Source of the DNA: Scylla paramamosain
Taxonomy: Eukaryota; Arthropoda; Malacostraca; Decapoda; Portunidae
Reading direction: 5' to 3'
NCBI RefSeq assembly: GCF_035594125.1
Contig: NC_087197.1
Span: 6,268,852-6,332,851 of the forward strand
Length of the DNA: 64,000 bases
Notes under the pieces: generated by a model
What the model was told of the DNA's origin: nothing
What the model saw: the letters and a program-made list of their open reading frames with translations, nothing else
The model's database searches: none
Program-made: the position numbers and the translations under genes
Shown: one piece after another, positions 21,871 through 35,422 of the stretch
How positions within the stretch are numbered: the first letter of the stretch is position 1
Layout: each line of letters starts with the position of its first letter

Positions 21871-23428
21871 ATGCATAAGATTGTGGACCACATATGGATA
21901 GATGAGGATGGAATGATTGACATTGTCTCGGATATAACATGTTGGTGCTAGAATGTAAGCTGAATGGAAGAGATGGAACGAATGCCAAAGTTAAGAGGAG
22001 AAAGTGGAGACTGAGGGATGTAGGATAGGAGAATTTCCAGGTAGACTTGAGTGAGAGGAATTGGGAGGATGAAAACTTGAATGGTGGGGATAAAATTAAC
22101 GATAGGTTCGTAGAGAATGTGAGAAATGCAGCAGCCAGCCAGACTGGGTATGTAAGAACAAGCACGAGGAAGCGTGCATGTAAGCCATGATGGAGTAATG
22201 AAATTAGGGATGCTAGAAAGGAAAGAAAGAGAATAGGGTATGCAGGCAGTTGAGAAAGAGGAGGCATGAGAGTGAGGAGGCTGAGAGTGAGTACCAAAAT
22301 GCATGGACAGCGTATGAGTCAGCAGCAAGTGATGAAGCAAAAGATAATGAATGCTGAAGTTAAGTGTGAGAGGAGCGTGATTCATTCCCTAAGAGAGAAA
22401 GGTGGTGAAGGTGGCCAGGAATGGTAGAGATTCCTAAGGGGTGAGGGAATGCCTGACAGTGAGAATGTGGAGAGTCTGAAGGTAAATGGAGCAGTGGTAA
22501 CAGATAGGGAAGAAAGAAGAAGGACAATAAAGAATTCTGAGAAGAGATTGGAGGTGTAGATGAGGTATTTGATGTGAGAGAAGGGTGAGTGACATTGAAG
22601 AAGGATGTGGATGAGTTGAATTAAAGAATCAGCAGGGAGGAAGTGGAGAAGTGTGCGAATAAACTTAAGGGAAAGGCAGCAGGGCCAGATGAAATACCTT
22701 ATGAGATGCACAAATATGGAGGGGAAGTTGTGATTAATAGAATGACTAAGTTATTTAACCAGGTGTGAAAGAAGGAGAGAGTGCCAAGAATGTGAAATGA
22801 ATGCAGGGTGACTGCATTAAAGAGAAGATACAAGAGTAAAAATGAGTTGAAAACTACAGGTCATTTGCATTAGTGAACACAGTAGGTAAAGTTTTTAGTG
22901 CAGTGTTGAATGAGAGATTGTGGAAGTGGATTGAGAGAGCTGGAGTGTTAGGTGAGGAACAGAATGTGTTTCGTGTGGACAGAAGAGCAGAAGATAACAT
23001 GTTTGTGGTGAATAAAATGATTGAAAGAAAGAAGGGTGGTAGTAAACTGTACTTAGGTTTTCTAGACATGGAGAAAGCTTATGATAAAGTGAATATAGAA
23101 ATGCTAGGTAAAGTCTTAGAAGAGATTGGGTTGAGTGCAAAGGTAGTTAACATTGTGAAAAGTATGCGTGTGGACACAAGAGCTAGATACAGACCAGGAG
23201 ATATAGAAACACACAGGATAGAGTGAGAGAAGAGTTAGGCAAGGCTGTATTTTGTCAGCCTTTTTAGCTTATATACAGAGGAGTTACCAACCATAATGAG
23301 AATGAATATGGGAGTGTGGGGAATTGTTTTTTTTTTTTTTTATGCAGATGATGTAGTGGTTAAGAGTGAATTGGCAGATAAGCTTCAAAGTTTGTTTGAT
23401 GTTGTAAATGGGTATAGAAGGTATAGGA
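21871..23428 (+). pseudogene. LINE B, 5' part (endonuclease end and RT)
   Basis: Opens within the endonuclease C-terminus (IDEDGMIDIVSD, about 21895) and continues to a linker rich in Arg and Lys. The RT has NTVGKVFSAVLNERLWKW (22876-22930), YLGFLDMEKAYDKVN (23050-23095) and YADDVVVKSE (about 23340). A T-run near 23326-23341 and several stops disrupt the frame. The sequence stops at 23428, where a Gypsy-type LTR begins. The reading continues at 27747 with RDFGVRFSSKKSKIM, so the two blocks are one LINE split by a later insertion. The family resembles jockey/CR1-type LINEs; the clade is not certain. Confidence 0.85.
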
Positions 23429-23564
23429 TGTTTGGCTGGTAGGTTAAGGAGGCACGGCAGCACACATCTTTCCTTTATTTGATAACACAGCAACTGAGCA
23501 GCGTCTCGCCTCGGGCGACGCTCCACACTTGGGAAAAAGTATCGTACGTATTACATCTCCAGCA
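23429..23564 (-). repeat. 3' LTR of Gypsy element C copy 2
   Basis: A 136-bp repeat starting TGCTGGAGATGTAATACG and ending in CA when read on the minus strand, preceded by a purine tract. It contains AATAAA (within TCAAATAAAGG). It is the longer of the two LTRs. Confidence 0.85.
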
Positions 23565-23733
23565 TCTTCCCCCTAAGATGAATGTGTATCTACTAACACA
23601 TTGATCTGACATGTGGAATGGGTGATGAACATATATCAAAGGAACCAAAGGCAGCTGCTCAAGGGCAAACAAAATTGAGAAATAAAACACTAAACTGGAG
23701 ACAGGTGATCACTGAATGTGTGTGTGTATGTGT

Positions 23734-26689
23734 TTAGACAAAGTCGGCCAGCCACCTCGGAAGCTTAGCTTGTCTCCTGAGGCGTGGTGGCTGTGGGATT
23801 GCAGGTTTTGGTGAGGGTGAGGACTGGGGGTGAGGAGGGCTTGCGTCCTGGCCCGCGCCTCCGCGCTTTGCCACTGGTGGCGTGGGGGCGAGGGTGGGCC
23901 TCAGGTGCTTCCGGTTCCTGAGACTGATACAACCACTACTATCGAGCCTGATGGTGTATTGCCTGTGCGCTAGCCCCTCCACCACAAGGCCAGTCCGATC
24001 CCACGCCTTTGAAGTTTGGTTTTGCACCCGCACACGAGTGCCAGGGAGAAGAGGCGAGAGTTGTCTGGGTGTACTGTTGACCATCCGCGTGTTGCCTTCC
24101 CCTCCCATCCGTACTTCTCTTTCACGGAGCGTTTTACCCCAGTGCCTGCCTACTTTGAGGTGCCAGCGGGCCATGGGCATCCCGTCGAGCAGCTGCCTCC
24201 CCGCGGCGAGTTGGGCGGATGACTTATTTATTTATCCCCCTTAATGTAGCGTTCAGGTACTGAAGGAGTGCCAGGGCAGTTTTGTCGGTGTCCAAGGTTT
24301 CTCCACCGCCGGTGTTTGTCTGAATGATCCTCTTGGCAGTCTTGACCGCTGCTTCTGCTCGCCCGTTGGATTGTGGGTATTGTGCTGACGAGACTCACGT
24401 CGCGACACCCCAGTTGCCTAAGAACTCGATCATGTCCTCACTTGGCAGGTTCGTGCCTCTGTCTATGGAGAGTTGCTCGGGTGCGCCCCACCGAGTGAAG
24501 TAGCGCCTCAGTTGAGTTTTGATCCTGTGTGATGTGGCGTCGCATGGGAAGTAGCAAGCTCGAGCCACCACCCTGTGTCTGTCGGCGTAAGCCATGTAGA
24601 TTTGTCCCTCGTGCTGGAACATATCTGCCACTGTGCATTGGAAGGGGTACTCTGGAGGTGGCATGATAATGAGTGTTTGAGAGGGCTGCGAGGGGGCGTG
24701 TTTCGCAGGGCGTGCATGATGCTCTGTAGTATTGCAAGTCTCCTTCCAACCCGGGCCAGTACACACACTGCTTCGTCCTCTGTAGTATGGAGTCCAGCTC
24801 CTGGTGCAGGTTTGCCGCTACCTGGGGGCGGAGAGGCTCGGGGATCACGAGGCATACACACCCCTGATCGAAAGTGTACATTACGAGGTCCTGATTGACC
24901 GCTAGCCTATCTCTCACACCAAAGAAGGGGCGTAAACAGGCCACCTCCTGTGACTTGTGTTGGTTCCAGTCTCAGGCTGATATTTTGGCAAGCAACAGCT
25001 GGTACACAGGGTCGTTGGTGGCGAACTGTTTCACGATCGACTCGTCTGGGTTGTGTCCTTCATGTCTGACTGCAGCAATCACGGCGGCTGCAAATGCCTC
25101 GTTGAGGTCCTCCTCCAGGTCAGCGTCGGTGTCCGCCGGGGTACTCCTAAGCGCTGGGTATCGCGATAGGAAGTCTGCTGCGGTGTTTCTCTTTCCAACT
25201 TGCAGCAGAAAGAGGGGGGCAGCGGAAGAGCAGTGACAGTACTGCTGCAGTATGACGAATCCGATGCCCTCCTTGCTCCAATCTGTGATGGCTGCTGTGG
25301 GCTGTGTGTTGTCATAATATCCCAGGCCTTCCCGGGCGAGTTTGCATATGGTGTCCTGAGCTTGATGAAACTTCTCCTTCAGTTGTTCGTCCCAGTACAC
25401 GGCCTTCCCACTGGTTTTTTTTTCAGGAACTCTCTGAAATCATTCACAATTGGTGCCGTGGCGAGGAATGGCGCAAGCTGATTTACAAACCCGTACCTTA
25501 TGTCTGAAATGGAAGGCTTTTTCAGGCAACTAGAAGCTCTTAACCGCCGCAAGGCGCTCGTCCGTAGGCTTGTATTCGTCCAACCTGAAACGGAAACCCA
25601 CGAAGATGACTTCCCTCCAGGCGAACTGGAACTTTTCTGGTTTTAGTATGACGCCTTTCGATGCGCATGTCGCTAGGAAATCGTAGGTGTGCCAGAAGGC
25701 CTGCCTCCTCGATGCTGCTGTCGTAGAGTAAGATGTCATCCACGCACTTGTGTTTCCGTGCTATGCCCTGAATAGCGTCGTCACAGCGCTTCGTGTAGGC
25801 TGAGCAGTGGCCCATGGGGGTGCAGCGGTATCTGAACCTTCCCCATGGAGTGATGAAGGTGGTAAATTTGCGGCTCTCCTCGTGTAGCTCCACCTGGTGG
25901 TACCTCTAATAGGCGTCGGCCACAGTTTTGAAGGAGTGCCTGGGGACGCTTGATACCATATCAAACAGGGCAGGGGTGTGGTGTGTCTCCCTTTGGCACT
26001 CGGCTTTGAGACGCTGGTAATCCATGGTGCGCCGTGGCTAGCCGGACTTCTTAGCCACCACGACCATGCCGGCGCACCACTCTGTGGGCTCCCCTGCCGG
26101 CACAGGCTTGATGACGCCGCGTCTGATGTCCTCTTCCAGCTGAGCCTTCACCTCGCCCTCCCAGTGTTTCGGTACTGACGCTGGTGTGTGGCAAGCGTAG
26201 GGGACGACGTTAGGTAGCAGGTGGATCTGATGAGGTTTTCCTTCCATCACCGGTAGTGGGTTTCTGGCGGTGCTAAATGTCGAGGCCGAGAAGTGCTGTA
26301 AAAGCCACTCCTCCTGCCGGTGTGCGTGTTCTTTATGCGGTGGGAACGGCATCCTTGAGGATTTGGTGTGTGGGTGGTGGCTGGACTCGGCCACCGTGTT
26401 GGCAGCCTCTCGAGGATATGTTGCACGGATGGGAGCCGATGCATTGTAGTGGAAGGTCCACCACGCCACAAAGGCCTGTCCGCTTCCGGAGCTGAGCAGG
26501 TTTGATGTGGAGGCTGGAGAGCAGGGTCGCACTGGCAACGCACACCTGTGCTCCGGTGTTCACGACTGCCGCAGTGTGGTGCTCGGCTCCGGCCACTTCA
26601 GGTGTTACCGTCACGACTTCGGTAGGTTGGCGGGAAAGACGACGTTGCCGGGTGAGGTACCGTCGGAGCGCTTTGAGCTCCTTTAGCAC
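23734..26689 (-). pseudogene. Gypsy element C copy 2 pol (PR-RT-RH-IN)
   Basis: The protease region near 26545 reads VVNTGAQVCVAS: the DTG/DSG signature has Asn for Asp, which should abolish cleavage, whereas copy C1 keeps DTG. The RT N-terminal palm (26200-26040) has LEEDIRRGVIKPV and VVVAKKSG. The central RT has ITPWGRFRYRCTPMG (about 25840) and the active-site box KCVDDILLYDS (about 25745). RNase H has AAITDWSKEGIGFVILQQYC (about 25290). The integrase zinc domain VYWPGLEGDLQYYRASC is near 24765, and SNGRAEAAVKTAKRII follows near 24350. A C-terminal basic tail ends at 23734. Frame shifts occur near 25540, 25430, 24950 and 24410, with a stop near 25905. Confidence 0.8.
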
Positions 26690-27631
26690 CTTTTGAAGTG
26701 GCCTCGTTTACGGCACCCGAGACAAGTTGCCTCCCTGGCAGGGCAAGAGGCTTTGCCTGGGGCGTGTTTGGCACCGCAGTTCCAGCAGGCACGGAAGGCT
26801 TGTGTTTTACCAGCTGTCGTGGCGGCGGCATAGTCGCATGGCTGGTCTTCTTCCTGCTCGATGGCGGTGCCAGCCGCACGATACGTTTCCCGCCACAGGC
26901 TCCCGCTTGCGGCGTCCCGGCGGGCTGCCTCATAAGAACAACACATGACCCTTAAGATATCAACACTATCTATGTTGTCACACATTTGATAGACTTGTTG
27001 TTTCAAGTCCGTATCACGGAGCCGTGTCATCAACTTTCTTAGAAGGTACTCAAGAGAGGTTATGGTTACATTGGGACACTGAAACGCGCAGTCACAGTTT
27101 TTCAGTGCGCACCGAACGAAAAAATCCCCCACACTCTCTTCCTGCCCATGGCTATCACCAAAGAACTCTGCCCACTGCACTGCTTTATTCAAGATGCGAA
27201 GCACTAGCTTACCTATGGCGTCTAACGCCGCGTCTTGTGTCAAGGCGTCCCACTCATCGAAGGTGAATTTTGCGTCGATGGCGCGCTGTAATGCCGGTGT
27301 GGAGTGGAGTTGTACGTGCTGGACTGCCTCCCATTGTGGCCATCTGCAGAGAAGGAGCCAGTATTCTATGGACCGTCTCCACGACCTTGAAGGCCACTGG
27401 CATCATTTTTAGGTCGCACTTTTCGGGGGCGGCTGAGGGAGGTACCCGCAGGGTGTGTACGGAGGCGCCGCGGGCGGTGAGGGCAGCCATGTCCGCTTGG
27501 AGTGTGGTGATGGCCTGCTGCTGGTCTGTGATAGTTTCCCTCGCCTGCTTGAGCAGCGGCATGAGGCTGTGGGGCACCGTTGACGCTGATGCCCTTGGTG
27601 TCGAGCGTGGGGACCGGTGAGGTAATGGCAT
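26598..27631 (-). pseudogene. Gypsy element C copy 2 gag
   Basis: Two overlapping frames encode the Gag. The N-terminal part (27254-27631) holds a predicted coiled segment (KQARETITDQQQAITTLQAD). The larger part (26683-27243) has a capsid-like alpha-helical region (SVGDFFVRCALKNCDC, YLLRKLMTRLRD). It ends in a nucleocapsid with two cysteine clusters, CWNCGAKHAPGKASC and CLGCRKRGHFKRC, similar to those in copy C1. The frame changes near 27250, so it would not be translated as one chain. In the family it assembles the virus-like particle that packages element RNA. Part of pol overlaps the 3' end near 26690-26600. Confidence 0.75.
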
Positions 27632-27667
27632 CTGCAGCAGGTCCGTGAATCACTGCGCCATATAGGA

Positions 27668-27746
27668 TGCTTGGCTGGTAGGTTAAGGAAGCACGGCAGC
27701 GCTCCACACTTGGGAAAAAAGTATCATACGTATTAGATCTCCAACA
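27668..27746 (-). repeat. 5' LTR of Gypsy element C copy 2, internally deleted
   Basis: Only 79 bp long, but both ends match the other LTR (TGTTGGAGAT at the start, CAGCCAAGCA at the end). About 57 bp in the middle, including the AATAAA, are missing. After the LTR the minus strand reads TCCTATATGGCGCAGTG, the position expected for a primer-binding site; I did not match it to a tRNA. Confidence 0.8.
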
Positions 27747-29085
27747 GAAGGGACTTTGGTGTGAGATTTAGCAGTAAGAAAAGCAAGATCATGATTGTGA
27801 ATAGGTCAGAGGATGAGAGAAATTCAGTGTGGAGACTAGGAAGGAATGAGTTGCAACAGACAGATGAATACAAGTACCTAGAAATATGGATGAGTCCGAA
27901 TGGCCGTGTGAAGGCAAAGAATGAAAAAATAAGCATGGTGAACCAGTGGGTGGGTCGCCTAGGAAGTGCAGCAAGGATGAGAGCGAGTAAATATGACGTG
28001 CTGGAGGAAGTTTGGAAGAGCATGGCTGTTCCAAGCATAATGTATGGTATGGATGTGATTGTATGGAGTGAGAATGAATTAGAAAAGTTAGAAATAGGAC
28101 AGAATAGAGTAGCAAGGATAGCACTTAATGCACCAAGGTATGCAATGATAGAGGCCTTGAGAGAGGACATAGGTTGGAGTACTTTTAGAGAAAGACATGC
28201 AAAAGCAACCTTGAGGTACAAAGCTAGATTAAAGCGAATGGATGATGCGAGACTAGTGAGAAAGTTCTGTGGAATGTTAGGAGTAGCAGGTGGGGGGAAG
28301 AAGTGTGTTAAGATGGCAGTAAAGAGTGGTTTGGAAACTAATTGGGCTTTTCAGCGGTTTCAGGGAAGGAATGTTGAGAGTGACTGGAGTATGATTGCCA
28401 GAAATGGGGAGGTTTAGAATGGGATGTAAGAAAGTGGAAAAATGAGAAAGACAGAGTGGTGAAGGATGTGAGATTGAGTGAATGGAAGAATAAGATGGAA
28501 TATAAGAGTACTTTGGAGTGGTATAGAGAGAAAAAGGCCCCAATGTTTGTTTAAAAAGTGGTATGAGGGAAGCCTGGGTGGTGATATTCTCTTCCGAGTG
28601 AGGGCACAGTGTGTGGATGTGAATGCAAGGAGTTACAGATGGTCTGAGTCCCGCAGCAAAGTCTGCCAGATGTGTGACATGGGATAGGATGAGACGGTGG
28701 AGCATGTAGTGCTGGAGTGTGTGAAGTATGCCAGAGACAGGGATGAGATGATGCAAGTGGTGCTGAGGGAATTGGGATATGCAAGAGTGGAGATGACAGG
28801 AAGAGAATGGATGGTGTTGCTGCTGGGACTGTGTGGGGAGACGAATGAAAGGATGACTGAGGCTGTGAAGGAATTCTTGGAGAAAATGTGGCGTGTTAGA
28901 TGTAGGAACTAGTGGTGTGATTGATACTGTATGACTGTATACCGTTTTCTGTTTGTCGTTCTTTTTTCCCTACTGGAGTACCGATGCAAAGGCCTGGTTT
29001 GGGAGGAATCCTGAGCCTCCTGTAAAATCAAGATTAAGGAAAGTATCTTAAAGAAGTTAATAAATGCTAAATTAGTCATCACATT
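27747..29085 (+). pseudogene. LINE B, 3' part
   Basis: Continues the LINE interrupted by Gypsy C2. An open frame of 218 codons (27761-28417) starts RFSSKKSKIMIVNRSED and includes EYKYLEIWMSPNGRVK, MVNQWVGRLGSAARMRAS and PSIMYGMDVIVW, typical of the thumb and connection region after the RT. After frame breaks near 28415 and 28550, the C-terminus has a zinc-knuckle-like CQMCDMG ... ETVEHVVLEC (28665-28720), a hallmark of LINE C-terminal domains, and ends at 28912. The 3' UTR contains AATAAA at 29059-29064, after which similarity cannot be followed. Only a few lesions occur here, so it is younger than LINE H. Confidence 0.85.
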
Positions 29086-29140
29086 TAATGAAACTTGTAT
29101 ATGAGAAAATCTCCTGCCCTTATATATGTTCAATATATAT

Positions 29141-30929
<1,789 letters not shown>

Positions 30930-30934
30930 CTGAG

Positions 30935-31455
30935 CATAACATTAAAAATTATCACAATAACCAATAAATCAATAAAGATAACCTTATTGGCGATAGCCGA
31001 TTATTGAAAACTTGCCTTAAATTTATTACCCAATAACTGATAAGTGATAAATCAATAAATCCAAAATTCCAATACTAACGATAATGATACTGATATTTTA
31101 AATCTGAAGAAAAGGGATGAATCTAAATATTTATTTTCATCTTTATCTTACAAATCTTAGAAAAATCATAAAAAATCTTCAAATTCAATTGTTATCCTGT
31201 CTCTTCATAATGGAAAGTACAGCAGAGCCCTCCCTAAACCGAACACGAATACGCCAAATATCAGATAACCCGAACGCCCTTATGGCAACTCTGAGTGACA
31301 TGCAAAAGTACACTAATAGTACAGTGCATAATGTTATGTTAGCTCTTATGTGACCAGTGTGTTGTGTACAGTTAAGTGAGATCTTAAGTGAACAGTAAGT
31401 GTGTAGTTGCATAATGTTAAGTCAACTGGTAAGTGACCTCGGCTGTGTTTAGTAT
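30935..31455. other. AT-rich intergenic stretch
   Basis: No coding feature. At 31217 a sequence CAGCAGAGCCCTCCCTAAAC preceded by TA resembles a pogo/Tc1 terminus, but I found no matching inverted end. Confidence 0.4.
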
Positions 31456-31626
31456 CGCGACTCAGGCAGCCCAGATAACCTGACTCGCTCGATTGGCCCA
31501 ACTGAACGGTTTTGGACGCTTTCCAGGATACTGTAAACAAATAATTGATGTTGCCATGGAAACGGCTACATTCTGCTCAGCTCTGTAGCAATAAACCTAT
31601 GGCCGATACTTATCCACTTAGTGATT
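31456..31626 (+). repeat. Interspersed repeat R1 copy 2, left part
   Basis: Matches 12195-12360 of the uninterrupted copy (for example TGTTGCCATGGAAA and TACTGTAAACAAAT in both). It breaks at GTGATT, where the T-run of LINE A copy 4 begins. The right part resumes at 34936. Confidence 0.7.
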
Positions 31627-34600
31627 TTTTTTTTTTTTTTTTTATGTAGGAAGGATACTGGCCAAGGGCAACAAAAATCTAATAAAAAAATGCCCACTGA
31701 AATGCCAGTTCCTTAAAAGGGTCAAAGCAGTGGTCAAAAATTGCTGGATAAGTGTCTTGAAACCTCCCTCTTGAAGGAATTCAAGTCATAGGAAGGTGGA
31801 AATACAGAAGCAGGCAAGGAGTTCCAGAGTTTACCAGAGAAAGGGATGAATGATTGAGAATACTGGTTAACTCTTGCGTTAGAGAGGTGAACAGAATAGG
31901 GGTGAGAGAAAGAAGAAAGTCTTGTGCAGCGAGGCCGCGGAAGGAGGGGAGGCATGCAGTTAGCAAGATCAGAAGAGCAGTTGGCATGAAAATAGCGGTA
32001 GAAGACAGCTAGATATGCAACATTGCGGCGGTGAGAGAGGGGCTGAAGACAGTCAGTTAGAGGAGAGGAGTTGATGAGACGAAAAGCTTTTGATTCCACC
32101 CTGTCTAGAAGAGCAGTATGAGTGGAACCCCCCCAGGACATGTGAAGCATACTCCATACATGGACGGATAAGGCCCTTGTACAGAGTTAGCAGCTGGGGG
32201 AGTGAGAGAAACTGGCGGAGACGTCTCAGAACACCTAACTTCATAGAAGCTGTTTTAGCTAGAGATGAGATGTGAAGTTTCCAGTTCAGATTATAAGTAA
32301 AGGACAGACCGAGGATGTTCAGTGTAGAAGAGGGGGACAGTTGAGTGTCATTGAAGAAGAGGGGATAGTTGTCTGGAAGATTGTGTCGAGTTGATAGATG
32401 GAGGAATTGAGTTTTTGAGGCATTGAACAATACCAAGTTTGCTCTCCCCCAATCAGAAATTTTAGAAAGATCAGAAGTCAGGCGTTCTGTGGCTTCCCTG
32501 CGTGAAATGTTTACCTCCTGAAGGGTTGGACGTCTATGAAAAGACGTGGAAAAGTTCAGGGTGGTATCATCAGCATAGGAGTGGATAGGACAAGAAGTTT
32601 GGTTTAGAAGATCATTAATGAATAATAAGAAGAGAGTGGGTGACACGACAGAACCCTGAGGAACACCACTGTTAATAGATTTAGGAGAAGAACAGTGACC
32701 GTCTACCACAGCAGCAATAGAACGGTCAGAAAGGAAACTTGAGATGAAGTTACAGAGAGAAGGATAGAAACCGTAGGAGGGTAGTTTTGAAATCAAAGCT
32801 TTGTGCCAGACTCTATCAAAGGCTTTTGATATGTCCAAGGCAACAGCAAAAGTTTCACCAAAGTCTCTAAAAGAGGATGACCAAGACTCAGTAAGGAAAG
32901 CCAGAAGATCACCAGTAGAGCGGCCTTGACGGAACCCATACTGGCGATCAGATAGAAGGTTGTGAAGTGATAGATGTTTAAGAATCTTCCTGTTGAGGAT
33001 AGATTCAAAAACTTTAGATAAGCAGGAAATTAAAGCAATAGGACGGTAGTTTGAGGGATTAGAGCGGTCACCCTTTTTAGGAACAGGTTGAATGTAGGCA
33101 AACTTACAGCAAGAAGGAAAGGTAGATGTTGACAGACAGAGCTGAAAGAGTTTGACTAGGCAAGGTGCAAGCTCGGAGGCACAGTTTCGGAGAACAATAG
33201 GAGGGACCCCATCAGGTCCATAAGCCTTCCGAGGGTTTAGGCCAGCGAGGGCATGGAAAACATCATTACCAAGAATTTTAATACGTGGCATGAAGTAGCC
33301 AGAGGGTGGAGGAGAGGGAGGAACAAGCCCAGAATCGTCCAAGGTAGAGTTTTTAGCAAAGGTTTGAGCAAAGAGTTCAGCTTTAGAAATAGATGTGATA
33401 GCAGTGGTGCCATCTGGTTGAAGTAGAGGAGGGAAAGAAGAAGAAGCAAAGTTATTGGAGATATTTTTGGCTAGATGCCGGAAATCACGAGGGGAGTTAG
33501 ATCTTGAAAGGTTTTGACATTTTCTGTTAATGAAGGAGTTTTTGGCTAGTTGGAGAACAGACTTGGCATGGTTCCGGGCAGAAATATAAAGTGCATGAGA
33601 TTCTGGTGAAGGAAGGCTTAAGTACCTTTTGTGGGCCACCTCTCTATCATGTATAGCACGAGAACAAGCTGTGTTAAACCAAGGTTTAGAAGGTTTAGGA
33701 CGAGAAAAAGAGTGAGGAATGTACGCCTCCATGCCAGACACTATCACCTCTGTTATGCGCTCAGCACACAAAGACGGGTCTCTGACACGGAAGCACTAGT
33801 CATTCCAAGGAAAATCAGCAAAATACCTCCTCAGGTCCCCCAACTAGCAGAGGCAAAACGCCAGAGGCACCTTCGCTTAGGGGGATCCTGAGGAGGGATT
33901 GGAGTGATAGGACAAGATAAAGATATGAGATTGTGATCGGAGGAGCCCAACGGAGAAGAAAGGGTGACAGCATAAGCAGAAGGATTAGAGGTCAGGAAAA
34001 GGTCAAGAATGTTGGGCGTATCTCCAAGACGGTCAGGAATACGAGTAGGGTGTTGCACCAATTGCTCTAGGTCATGGAGGATAGCAAAGTTGTAGGCTAG
34101 TTCACCAGGATGGTCAGTGAAGGGAGAGGAAAGCCAAAGCTGGTGGTGAACATTGAAGTCTCCAAGAATGGAGATCTCTGCAAAAGGGAAGAGGGTCAGA
34201 ATGTGCTCCACTTTGGAAGTTAAGTAGTCAAAGAATTTCTTATAGTCAGAGGAGTTAGGAGAGAGGTATACAGCACAGATAAATTTAGTATGAGAATGAC
34301 TCTGTAGTCGTAGCCAGATGGTTGAAAACTCGGAAGATTCAAGAGTGTGGGCACGAGAGCAGGTTAAGTCATTGCGCACATAAACGCAGCATCCAGCTTT
34401 GGATCGAAAATGAGGATAGAGAAAGTAGGAGGGAACAGAAAAGGGGCTACTGTCAGTTGCCTCAGACACCTGAGTTTCAGTGAGGAAAAGAAGATGAGGT
34501 TTAGAAGAGGAGAGATGGTGTTCTACAGAAAATTGAAAATTAGATCTTAGACCGCGAATGTTGCAGAAGTTAATGAAGAAGTTGAGGGGGGTGTCAAGAC

Positions 34601-34935
34601 ACTTAGGGTCGTCGACGGAAAGGCAGTCCGACCTGGGGACATTTATGGTCCCCTCCCCAGATGGGGACTCCGAGGCTGGTGTAGGAGTCGCCATGATTTT
34701 AAAATTTTTTGAGTGAAGGGTGTGTGTGTTATTAGGTGCTTGTAGTTTTGTGTGGAGGAAGAGAGTTGTCTTTAAAGGACAGGCTGTGACTACCCCCTTG
34801 TGTTGTGAGACACAAAGGGAAACGTTCAGTGAGGTCACAGCTGGGTTTAATGATAAGTTCACAGCACCCCCTGAACAGTGCTTTAGACCTCACTGGGAGT
34901 AATTATCGTTTCGGCAGGTGTCTACTGCCTCCTCC
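31627..34935 (-). pseudogene. LINE A copy 4: full length, few lesions
   Basis: Inserted in R1. On the minus strand it runs from the 5' terminus GGAGGAGGCAGTAGA (34935) to an A-tail of about 17 bases (31643-31627). The endonuclease frame (34862-33831, protein start MATPTPASE at about 34693) has [31 protein letters not shown] and [10 protein letters not shown]. It is broken by loss of one G in a G-run near 33836-33840 and by a TAG near 33797 (Tyr codon in other copies). A 572-codon frame (33771-32053) then covers the RT with [38 protein letters not shown] and YADDTTLNF. A last frameshift near 32130 separates the C-terminus (32150-31734). Confidence 0.92.
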
Positions 34936-35157
34936 TGCTGTCCTCGCCGATGAGGTGATTGGTGAAGATCCGCTACTAATTTCACTCATTACTCATCCCA
35001 TTTCCTTTATTTTCATTATCTTATATATTTAAGACACTTACTAGTGTATGTCTTTGCATGTACGCAGACAGTATTGTAGTCATCTGCAATAAATGAATGA
35101 GTATAACACCACTATAAGTATGGTTCAGTGGCCATTTTTGTTGTGACGTCATCAGAG
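34936..35157 (+). repeat. Interspersed repeat R1 copy 2, right part
   Basis: Resumes at TGCTGTCCTCGCC, equivalent to 12377 in copy 1, and carries the TATA-like sequence at 35021-35035 and AATAAA at 35088-35093. Similarity ends at GTGACGTCATCAGAG (35157). Confidence 0.7.
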
Positions 35158-35234
35158 TATATGTCATGGGACAAAATACCAAATAGGAAAAAAAAAAGAG
35201 AAGATAACACCATTCAAATAATAATAATCCTGGG

Positions 35235-35399
<165 letters not shown>

Positions 35400-35422
35400 G
35401 GCCTGAAGGAATGGTCATGATT

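Larger units (their letters stand above)
23429..27746 (-). mobile_element. Gypsy-type element C, copy 2, with LTRs, nested in LINE B
   Basis: The element is complete in outline on the minus strand: 5' LTR (27746-27668), gag, protease, RT, RNase H, integrase, 3' UTR, a polypurine tract AGGGGGAAGA (about 23575-23565) directly before the 3' LTR, and the 3' LTR (23564-23429). Gene order PR-RT-RH-IN and the zinc-knuckle Gag place it in Ty3/Gypsy. It sits inside LINE B immediately after the YADD region. The target duplication is short and imperfect (TTC against TCC beside the conserved TATACC), so I cannot state its exact length. Frameshifts make it defective. Confidence 0.85.

Noticed and set aside
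31217..31330. A second pogo-like terminus
   Set aside because: CAGCAGAGCCCTCCC preceded by TA looks like a terminal repeat, but no inverted partner is found nearby.
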